DNA from: Pseudomonadota bacterium
Lineage (GTDB): Bacteria > Pseudomonadota > Alphaproteobacteria > Rhizobiales > Hyphomicrobiaceae
Reading direction: 5' to 3'
DNA: 10,631 nt
NCBI GenBank assembly: GCA_023416575.1
Contig: JAEZHL010000457.1
Location: 1-10,631, forward strand
In this document: one piece after another, positions 1 to 5,345 of the stretch
How the letters are laid out: each line of letters begins with the position of its first letter
Numbering within the stretch: the stretch's first letter is position 1
Notes under the pieces: model-generated
The model's database searches: none
Seen by the model: only the letters and a program-made list of their open reading frames with translations
Told to the model about the DNA's origin: nothing
Program-made: the position numbers and the translations under genes

Positions 1-692
1 CCGCGGACGATGGTGCCACCGAGGCTGTCCTGCACCTCCTGGCGCTCCGGCGTCACGTTGAGGGTCAGGACCTCACCGCGGCGGTCGACCTTGATGGCAA
101 GCTCGCGCCCTCGCGAGGCGCTGACGGTCCGCAGCACCTCGGTGAAGCTGTCGACCGGGCTGCCGCCAACCTCGAGGATGACGTCACCCGGCATGAACCC
201 GGCAGCGGCCGCCGGAGAGTTGGGCACCACCTCGTCGACCCGCGGAGCGGTCGAGCGGATGCCGATCAGCGAGAACATCAGGGCGAAAATCACGATCGCC
301 AACAGGAAGTTGGCAACGGGCCCTGCCGCCACGACCGCCGCCCGCTGCCATAGCGGCTTGGCGTGGAAGGCGCCGGCACGCTCCTCCGCGCTCATGTCGC
401 GCAGCTTCTCGGCCGAGCCGACGCTCGCCGCGTTCTCGTCGTCCATGAACTTGACGTAGCCGCCGAGGGGAATCCACGCGAAGCGCCAGCGTGTGCCATG
501 ACGATCGAAGAAGCCGAAGATCTCGCGCCCGAACCCGATCGAGAAGGCGCTCACCTTCACGCCGCACCACCGCGCGACCAGGAAATGCCCAAGCTCGTGC
601 ACGAAGACCACGACGGTCAGCACGAACAGGAAGGACGCGAGCACGAAGAGGAAACCTCCGAACCCATCGGCGAAACCGGCTAACAAGCCCAT
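1..692 (-). CDS. rseP: RseP family site-2 intramembrane zinc metalloprotease (N-terminal part; C-terminus outside the window)
   Basis: Inner-membrane protease that cuts membrane-anchored anti-sigma factors and leftover signal peptides. Only the first 230 residues are in the window, and the frame is open at the left edge. A hydrophobic helix at about residues 14-31 leads into the zinc-binding HExxH motif, seen as HELGH at 32-36, with H32 and H36 as ligands and E33 as catalytic base. PLGGYVK (75-81) is the conserved loop, GPVANF (124-129) opens the second membrane helix, and a PDZ domain begins near residue 147 (VDEVVPNSPAAAAGF, then GDVI). The second active-site motif, around the LDG aspartate, would lie outside the window. 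The ATG is preceded by GGGAG about ten bases upstream. It follows dxr after 52 bases on the same strand and is probably co-transcribed. Family assignment is firm. The natural substrate cannot be read from the sequence. Confidence 0.96.
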   Translation of the reverse strand, partial: MGLLAGFADGFGGFLFVLASFLFVLTVVVFVHELGHFLVARWCGVKVSAFSIGFGREIFGFFDRHGTRWRFAWIPLGGYVKFMDDENAASVGSAEKLRDMSAEERAGAFHAKPLWQRAAVVAAGPVANFLLAIVIFALMFSLIGIRSTAPRVDEVVPNSPAAAAGFMPGDVILEVGGSPVDSFTEVLRTVSASRGRELAIKVDRRGEVLTLNVTPERQEVQDSLGGTIVR

Positions 693-722
693 GTGGATCG
701 ATCTCCCAACTATCTACGAGAG

Positions 723-744
723 CGGGTGGGACAGCTCCCGCCCG
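723..744 (-). other. GC-rich hairpin directly after the dxr stop codon
   Basis: The arms 723-731 and 736-744 pair around a four-base loop (732-735). On the transcribed minus strand this gives eight Watson-Crick pairs and one internal C/A mismatch. The stem starts right after the dxr TGA and ends about 30 bases before the rseP start. No run of T follows, so it does not look like a complete intrinsic terminator. It could act as a weak attenuator or as a 3'-end stabiliser within the operon. Function is inferred. Confidence 0.4.
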
Positions 745-1902
745 TCACGCAGCAATCACATCTCGTGCCAACTCACGCCCGGCTGCATCGGCGGCCATGA
801 CGTCGTCGAGCGTGTCCGGCACGTCATACATGCCGGCCTGTTCCGCCCGATCGAGGCATGTGGCCACGGTTCGGGCAATGTCAAGGAAGCCTATTCGCCG
901 CCCGAGGTAGGCTTCGACAGCGACTTCGTTCGCGGCATTGAGAATGGCGGGGGCAGCGCCACCGCGCGTCAGTGCCCCTCGCGCCAACTCGAGCGCAGGA
1001 AAACGAGTGACATCCGGCGCCTCGAACGTCAGCGACTGCAGCTTGATGAGGTCCAGCCGCTCGGCCGGAGATTGCAGCCGGGAGGGCCAGGCAAGACCGA
1101 GCGCGATCGGGATGCGCATGTCCGGACACGACATCTGCGCCACCACCGAGCCGTCCTTGAAGCTGACCAGCGAATGGACCACGGACTGCGGGTGAACGAC
1201 GACATCGAGCTGCGATGCCTCGACCGGGAACAGATGGTAGGCCTCGATGAGCTCGAGGCCTTTGTTCATGAGGGTCGCCGAGTCGATGGAGATCTTCGGT
1301 CCCATGCTCCAGCGCGGATGCCGCAACGCCTCCTCGGGCTTTGCCCCGGCCAAGCGGTCGATGTCCCAGTCGCGAAACGGCCCGCCCGAAGCGGTCAGGA
1401 CGATCTGCTCCACCGCCTTGGCATCGGCTCCCGCGAGGCTCTGGAAGATGCCCGAATGCTCGGAATCGATCGGCACCAGATCGGCCCCGCTGGCTTCCAC
1501 GGTCGCCATGAACAGTGCGCCGGCGGCGACCAGGCACTCCTTGTTGGCGAGCGCCACGCGCCGACCCTTGCGCGCCGCGGCCAGGGTGGGGGCGAGCCCC
1601 GCCGCGCCGGCAATCGCAGCGACGACGCAATCAGCGGGCAGCTCCGCCGCAGCGACCAGCGCCGCCGGGCCTGCAGCGGCCTCGACGCCGCTCCCCGCCA
1701 GCATGTCGCGCAGCTCGGCATAGTGTGCCTCATCGCCGATCACCGCCAGCTGCGCCCTGTGCTGGATGGCCAGTTCGGCGAGCTTCGCGGCGCTGCTCTG
1801 CGCGGTCACGACACCGACGCTGAACTCGGGCGAGCGGCCGACGATATCGAGCGTGCTGGCTCCAACAGAGCCCGTGGCGCCGAGTATGGTGACCGTTTTC
1901 AC
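745..1902 (-). CDS. dxr: 1-deoxy-D-xylulose 5-phosphate reductoisomerase (Dxr/IspC)
   Basis: Converts 1-deoxy-D-xylulose 5-phosphate to 2-C-methyl-D-erythritol 4-phosphate with NADPH and a divalent metal, the committed step of the MEP isoprenoid pathway, in the cytosol. The 385-residue length is normal for the family. The NADPH-binding loop is GATGSVG at 8-14. LANKEC is at 118-123. The metal-binding acids are D146 and E148 in IDSEH, and E217 in MNKGLE. SASGG-type phosphate loop residues appear at 170-176 (TASGGPF), and WSMGPKISIDSA at 198-209 is the flexible active-site loop region. The C-terminal NAANEVAVEAYL is also typical. The start is GTG at 1902, because the glycine loop must lie within ten residues of the N-terminus and no other start codon fits. 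An AGGA lies only two bases before it, which is unusually close. It sits 91 bases after cdsA in the same operon and supplies precursors for the UppS substrate IPP. Confidence 0.97.
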   Translation of the reverse strand: MKTVTILGATGSVGASTLDIVGRSPEFSVGVVTAQSSAAKLAELAIQHRAQLAVIGDEAHYAELRDMLAGSGVEAAAGPAALVAAAELPADCVVAAIAGAAGLAPTLAAARKGRRVALANKECLVAAGALFMATVEASGADLVPIDSEHSGIFQSLAGADAKAVEQIVLTASGGPFRDWDIDRLAGAKPEEALRHPRWSMGPKISIDSATLMNKGLELIEAYHLFPVEASQLDVVVHPQSVVHSLVSFKDGSVVAQMSCPDMRIPIALGLAWPSRLQSPAERLDLIKLQSLTFEAPDVTRFPALELARGALTRGGAAPAILNAANEVAVEAYLGRRIGFLDIARTVATCLDRAEQAGMYDVPDTLDDVMAADAAGRELARDVIAA

Positions 1903-1949
1903 GTTCCTAACACCGCTTGGATTTCGAGAGAAACTGGCTCGCCCTGGCA

Positions 1950-1989
1950 GCCCGGCCGGGCGGCCCCGCAGGTGCGCATTCCCACCTGC
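1950..1989 (-). other. Palindrome and hairpin in the cdsA-dxr gap
   Basis: Two symmetric elements lie in the 91-base gap. The first is a perfect 12-base palindrome, GCCCGGCCGGGC, at 1950-1961. The second is a seven-pair stem, GCAGGTG at 1968-1974 with CACCTGC at 1983-1989, around an eight-base loop. The stem begins four bases after the cdsA TAG. No T-tract follows on the transcribed strand. It may be a partial terminator or an RNA-stability element, but chance in a GC-rich spacer is possible. Confidence 0.35.
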
Positions 1990-1993
1990 CTCA

Positions 1994-2845
1994 CTACCAA
2001 AACAGAAGTGCGCGGGCAGGCGAATGCACGCCGACGAACAGGGTGAACAGCGCCGCTGCCGCAGCCGCGAAGACAACGCCGTCCATCCGGTCGAGAAAGC
2101 CGCCATGTCCCGGAATGAGCGCGCTCGCATCCTTGATGCCAAAGCCGCGTTTCAGCGCCGACTCGGCGAGGTCCCCCGCTTGTGAGATGAGCGCGAGCAC
2201 CAGCGCGGTCATCGCCAGCCGCAGCGGCGAGGAATCGACGACCGCCCACGCGAACAGCGCGCCAACCAAGCTCGCGGCCGCGACGCCGGTGATCAAGCCC
2301 GACCAGGTCTTGTTCGGCGATATACGCGGCCACAGTCGGGCGCCTCCGATGCTCCGGCCTCCGAAATAGGCAAAGGTATCGGTCGTAGATACCACGAGCA
2401 AGAGGAACACGACCGCGGCAAATCCAAACGGCTCATCCGAGCGCAGCCACAGCAGCGATACGGCCGGCACGCCGACATAGGGCACGCCAAGGGCGGACAA
2501 CCTGCCCTGGCGGCTGAACTGAAGCAACAACACGAGGATCGCGCCGATCACGATGACGACGAGCCCCAGGGCCGCAAAACCGAGCGCCGTCAGCACGATG
2601 GCGATCGCGACGGCGCCCGCATGCACGGCGAAAGCCGCGTCGAGCTCGTCGGTCCGCACCACCCGGCCCCACTCCCAGCACATGACCATGGAGATGGCCA
2701 TGACGAGGACCGCGAACGGGATCACGCCCGCGTAGACGATCAACAGCGCCAAGCCGGCGAGCAGCAGGCCGGAGATGATGCGCGGTTTCAGATCCCGCGC
2801 GCCCGCCGATACCGACGGGGTCTGGTCTGGCGTCGAGCCGGTCAT
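1994..2845 (-). CDS. cdsA: Phosphatidate cytidylyltransferase (CDP-diacylglycerol synthase)
   Basis: Makes CDP-diacylglycerol from phosphatidic acid and CTP at the inner membrane, the precursor of all bacterial phospholipids. The product has 283 residues, near the usual family length. After a short polar N-terminus, hydrophobic segments recur from about residue 24 (ISGLLLAGLALLIVYAG) through the protein, as expected for a polytopic membrane enzyme. The cytidylyltransferase signature is complete at about 229-255: S-x-x-K-R, then K-D, then PGHGG, then LDRMD, with the conserved lysine, aspartates and histidine present. The ATG at 2845 overlaps the uppS stop codon as ATGA, so the two are almost certainly translationally coupled. 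This fixes the start; a longer frame upstream would run far into uppS. dxr follows after 91 bases. Confidence 0.96.
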   Translation of the reverse strand: MTGSTPDQTPSVSAGARDLKPRIISGLLLAGLALLIVYAGVIPFAVLVMAISMVMCWEWGRVVRTDELDAAFAVHAGAVAIAIVLTALGFAALGLVVIVIGAILVLLLQFSRQGRLSALGVPYVGVPAVSLLWLRSDEPFGFAAVVFLLLVVSTTDTFAYFGGRSIGGARLWPRISPNKTWSGLITGVAAASLVGALFAWAVVDSSPLRLAMTALVLALISQAGDLAESALKRGFGIKDASALIPGHGGFLDRMDGVVFAAAAAALFTLFVGVHSPARALLFW

Positions 2846-3621
2846 GAGCGGCGCGCCTTCAAGCCATCGGGCTGGTTCGGCAAGCCGCCGTAGCGGCGCT
2901 CGCGCGAGCGATATTCTTTGATCGCCTGCTGCAGCAGCTCGCGGCCGAAATCCGGCCAGCAGGCGTCGATGAACACCAGCTCGGCATAAGCCGCCTGCCA
3001 TAGAAGGAAGTTCGACAGGCGGACCTCGCCGCTGGTGCGGATGAGCAGGTCGGGATCGGGGATGCCCTTCGTATCGAGCTCGGCGGCAAGCACTTCCGGC
3101 GTGATCGTCGCCGGGTCGAGGGCGCCACTGGCGGCCTTGAGGGCGAGCTTTCGTGCCGCCTTCGCAATCTCGACGCGCGAGCCGTAGTTGAAAGCAACGA
3201 TGAGCTCCAACCGCTGATTGGACTCTGTCAGCGCCTCCGCTTCCTCGATCAGATGCAGCAATTCCGGATCGAGATCAGCCCGCTCACCAATGACCCGAAT
3301 CCGCACACCGTTCTGATGCAGGTCGACGAGATCGCGCCGGATGAAGCGCTTCATCATCCGCATCAGCTCGTCGACCTCGGCCACGGGCCGCGACCAGTTC
3401 TCCGACGAAAAGGTGTAGAGGGTGAGATGGGCGATGCCGAACTCGATGGCCGCACGCACGGTGCGGCGCAAAGCTTCCACGCCCATCCTGTGGCCGACGG
3501 TGCGGGGCAAACCGCGGCGGTTCGCCCAACGCCCATTGCCGTCCATGATGATCGCGACATGGCACGGAGGTGCGACGCTCGTGCCCGCATCTCCAGCGGG
3601 TTGTATCTGAATGTCTGCCAC
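2842..3621 (-). CDS. uppS: Undecaprenyl diphosphate synthase (cis-prenyltransferase)
   Basis: Condenses farnesyl diphosphate with eight IPP units in cis to make the C55 lipid carrier used for peptidoglycan and other envelope glycans. With the start chosen here it has 259 residues. The catalytic block HVAIIMDGNGRWA begins at residue 21, with the essential aspartate at 27. YTFSSENW follows, and the C-terminal signature reads IRTSGEVRLSNFLLW, then AYAELVF. The start is uncertain. The frame stays open to a TTG at 3681 and contains a GTG at 3669, but the extra codons include TTA, CTA and AGA, which are rare in the rest of the window, and the DNA there is A/T-richer and forms a hairpin. I therefore prefer the GTG at 3621, though its Shine-Dalgarno match is weak. 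It overlaps cdsA by four bases. Confidence 0.95.
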   Translation of the reverse strand: MADIQIQPAGDAGTSVAPPCHVAIIMDGNGRWANRRGLPRTVGHRMGVEALRRTVRAAIEFGIAHLTLYTFSSENWSRPVAEVDELMRMMKRFIRRDLVDLHQNGVRIRVIGERADLDPELLHLIEEAEALTESNQRLELIVAFNYGSRVEIAKAARKLALKAASGALDPATITPEVLAAELDTKGIPDPDLLIRTSGEVRLSNFLLWQAAYAELVFIDACWPDFGRELLQQAIKEYRSRERRYGGLPNQPDGLKARRS

Positions 3622-3634
3622 CGGCCCCGAAAGC

Positions 3635-3674
3635 TTTCTCTTTAGAGAAACGATTAAAGGCGGAGGCACCCGCC
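3635..3674 (-). other. Two hairpins in the frr-uppS gap, one terminator-like
   Basis: Read on the transcribed strand, the first element is GGCGG (3674-3670), a six-base loop, then CCGCC (3663-3659), followed by TTTAAT, which resembles a weak intrinsic terminator. The second is TTTCTC-TAAA-GAGAAA (3650-3635), a six-pair A/T-rich stem with a four-base loop, 14 bases before the preferred uppS GTG. Both would lie inside the coding region if uppS began at the TTG at 3681. An attenuator or leader role is inferred and unproven. Confidence 0.35.
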
Positions 3675-3685
3675 CCCCCAATGCT

Positions 3686-4249
3686 TCAGACCTTGTTGAT
3701 CTCGGCTTCTTTGGTCGCGAGGATCTGATCGATGTCCTTGATGATCTTGTCCGTCAGTTCCTGCACTTTTGTGGAATTCGTGCGATGCTCGTCTTGACTC
3801 ATCTTGGAATCTTTTTCGAGCTTTTTCAAAAGCTCCATGCCCTCGCGGCGCACATTGCGGATCGCCACGCGAGTCTGCTCGGCGTACTTGTGCGCCAGCT
3901 TGATGAGATCCTGGCGGCGTTCCTGCGTCAGCGCCGGCACCGGCAGCCGCAGCAGGGTGCCGTCAACGATCGGATTGAGACCGAGATTTGCCTCGCGGAT
4001 CGCCTTGTCGACGGCAGACACCGTCGCCTTGTCCCAGACCTGCACGGTGATCATGCGCGGCTCCGGGACCGACACTGAGCCGACTTGGTTCAGGGGCATC
4101 TTCTGCCCGTAGACTGTCACCACCACGGGATCGAGCAGGTTGGCGCTGGCGCGGCCAGTCCTCAGCCCGCTCAGCTCGCGCTTCAGGGCATCGATGGCTG
4201 CCCGCATGCGCCGTTCCATGTCGCCGATATCGAAGTTGACCAGAGCCAT
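3686..4249 (-). CDS. frr: Ribosome recycling factor
   Basis: Splits the post-termination 70S ribosome together with EF-G and releases mRNA and tRNA; it acts in the cytosol. The 187-residue product matches the family length of about 185. The family pattern is clear along its length: an N-terminal helix (DMERRMRAAIDALKREL), then LRTGRASANLLD, the beta-rich domain II with YGQKMPLNQVGSVSVPEPR, and a long C-terminal helix region with RREGMELLKKLEKD and a charged tail. The start is the ATG at 4249, preceded by a strong AGGAGGAG at 4261-4254. A longer open frame upstream to 4372 would overlap pyrH and adds no conserved sequence. It lies 94 bases after pyrH, the usual bacterial partner order. A GC hairpin abuts the ribosome binding site. 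Confidence 0.98.
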   Translation of the reverse strand: MALVNFDIGDMERRMRAAIDALKRELSGLRTGRASANLLDPVVVTVYGQKMPLNQVGSVSVPEPRMITVQVWDKATVSAVDKAIREANLGLNPIVDGTLLRLPVPALTQERRQDLIKLAHKYAEQTRVAIRNVRREGMELLKKLEKDSKMSQDEHRTNSTKVQELTDKIIKDIDQILATKEAEINKV

Positions 4250-4253
4250 ACCA

Positions 4254-4284
4254 CTCCTCCTGCCGGGCGCGGCATTGGCCCGGC
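4254..4284 (-). promoter_or_regulatory. Strong frr ribosome binding site with adjacent GC hairpin
   Basis: On the transcribed strand GCCGGGC (4284-4278) can pair with GCCCGGC (4268-4262) around a nine-base loop. The stem ends exactly where the AGGAGGAG Shine-Dalgarno sequence begins (4261-4254), followed by the frr ATG at 4249. A stem touching the site but not covering it could keep the site open or slow initiation. The role is inferred. The Shine-Dalgarno sequence itself is clear and decides the frr start. Confidence 0.5.
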
Positions 4285-4343
4285 CCTTCACGTCATCGCC
4301 TCGGCCGGCGGACTGCGAGACGGATGCCGCGCGATTCCTGAAA

Positions 4344-5075
4344 TCAAACGCTGCCCTGAATGATGGTCGCACGGGCTTCGCCGCGGAGCATCTTCAGGAG
4401 ATTACCCGACTCCTCTATGGAGAAAACAATTACCGGAAGACCATTGTCGCGGGCAAGCGCGATAGCCGCGCCATCCATCACCTTGAGGTCGCGGGCCAGC
4501 ACCTCGGCATACGACAGCTGGTCGTAGCGCACCGCGGTCGGATCGGTTCTGGGGTCCGCGGAGTAGACGCCGTCCACCTGAGTCGCCTTCACCACGGCAT
4601 CGCAGTCCATCTCGATCGCCCTGAGAGCTGCCGTCGTATCCGTCGTGAAGAACGGATTTCCCGTGCCCGCGGCGCAGATGACGACGCGGCCATTCTCGAG
4701 GTGGTGCAGCGCCTTGGCGCGGACGTAGGACTCGCAGATCGTCGGCATCGGAATGGCGGACAGCACGCGGGCAGGCGTGCCGAGCTGCTCGAGCGCGTTG
4801 TGGAAGGCCAGCGCGTTCATTACGGTCGCCAGCATGCCCATGTAGTCGGCGGTAGCGCGGTCCATGCCCTTCGCCGCCCCGGCAAGCCCGCGGAAGATGT
4901 TGCCGCCACCGACGACGACGACGATGCCGACCCCGGCCTGGACTGCCTCGGAGACGTCCCGGGCGAGGCGCGTGGCGACCCCCATGTCGAACCCGAATCC
5001 GCCCTTGCCGCTCAATGCTTCGCCCGACAACTTCAGGCACAGGCGCTTGTATCGCAGTGGGCCCGGTTCGCTCAT
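4344..5075 (-). CDS. pyrH: UMP kinase (uridylate kinase)
   Basis: Phosphorylates UMP to UDP with ATP in pyrimidine nucleotide synthesis; the bacterial enzyme is a homohexamer of the amino-acid kinase fold, usually activated by GTP and inhibited by UTP. The 243-residue product is of normal length. KLSGEAL at 15-21 is the phosphate-binding start of the fold, VVVGGGNIFRG follows, then TADYMGMLATVMNAL, and AGTGNPFFTTDTTAALRA marks the nucleotide and substrate site. Two ATGs are possible, at 5096 and 5075. I chose 5075 because GAGGAGG lies eight bases before it. The ATG at 5096 has a GAGGAG twelve bases upstream and would add seven residues. It is the first gene of the block. rpsB and tsf, its usual upstream neighbours in proteobacteria, are not in the 268-base gap before it, where mfd comes next. 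Confidence 0.98.
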   Translation of the reverse strand: MSEPGPLRYKRLCLKLSGEALSGKGGFGFDMGVATRLARDVSEAVQAGVGIVVVVGGGNIFRGLAGAAKGMDRATADYMGMLATVMNALAFHNALEQLGTPARVLSAIPMPTICESYVRAKALHHLENGRVVICAAGTGNPFFTTDTTAALRAIEMDCDAVVKATQVDGVYSADPRTDPTAVRYDQLSYAEVLARDLKVMDGAAIALARDNGLPVIVFSIEESGNLLKMLRGEARATIIQGSV

Positions 5076-5082
5076 CCTATCC

Positions 5083-5128
5083 GCCTCCTCAGACATCGAA
5101 TTCTAAATCTCCTCACACCAGAGGAGGC
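5083..5128 (-). promoter_or_regulatory. pyrH leader with two competing Shine-Dalgarno pairings
   Basis: On the transcribed strand the segment GCCTCCTC (5128-5121) is complementary to two downstream purine stretches. It can pair with GAGGAG (5114-5109) as a six-pair stem with a six-base loop, or with GAGGAGGC (5090-5083) as a perfect eight-pair stem with a 30-base loop. The first target is the Shine-Dalgarno candidate for the ATG at 5096 and the second is that for the ATG at 5075. The two pairings exclude each other, so the segment could act as a movable anti-Shine-Dalgarno. The complementarity is plain in the sequence. A regulatory role is inference. Confidence 0.4.
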
Positions 5129-5256
5129 CGCACGCCGGCATCCGGGGGCGCTCTGCCGTGCCGCGCCTCGGCCGGATGACGCCCCGACTTCATCAACGCC
5201 GGACGCGCGCCTTCCGGCTGCGCTTGCCTGCTCGCTCGTCTGGCCGGAACACTGAT

Positions 5257-5285
5257 CCGTAGCCCGCCCAGATGAAGCGAACAAG
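5257..5285 (-). promoter_or_regulatory. Candidate housekeeping promoter for the pyrH block
   Basis: On the minus strand CTTGTT (5285-5280) and CTACGG (5262-5257) are separated by 17 bases. This partly matches the alphaproteobacterial pattern CTTGAC-N17-CTATAT, with four and three matching positions. It lies between the mfd stop and pyrH and would give a leader of about 175 bases before the ATG at 5075. It is the best match I found by eye in this gap, but it is weak, and read-through from mfd is also possible. Confidence 0.28.
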
Positions 5286-5345
5286 AGGCGCCGGCCTCAG
5301 TCGGCCCTCCGGAACGCGATCCCCTACAACCCCGCCTGGCGCCTC
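5285..5345 (-). terminator. Possible long-loop terminator structure after mfd
   Basis: An eight-base perfect inverted repeat, GAGGCGCC / GGCGCCTC, spans 5338-5345 (overlapping the mfd stop codon) and 5285-5292. On the transcribed strand the second arm is followed by TTGTT. The 45-base interior contains a small GGCC-GACTGA-GGCC hairpin (5306-5293). The loop is long and the T-tract short, so this is at best a weak terminator. It abuts the candidate pyrH promoter. Confidence 0.25.

Noticed and set aside
691..2046. A 451-residue plus-strand frame opposite dxr, and similar long frames opposite pyrH (4140-5255) and mfd (5272-6414)
   Set aside because: Antisense to well-supported genes; compositionally biased translations without domains, and they run across several gene boundaries of the minus-strand operon.
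3622..3681. Extended uppS start at the TTG at 3681 or GTG at 3669
   Set aside because: The extra codons are atypical for the region and overlap two hairpins; UppS proteins normally have only about 10-25 residues before the MDGNGRWA motif.
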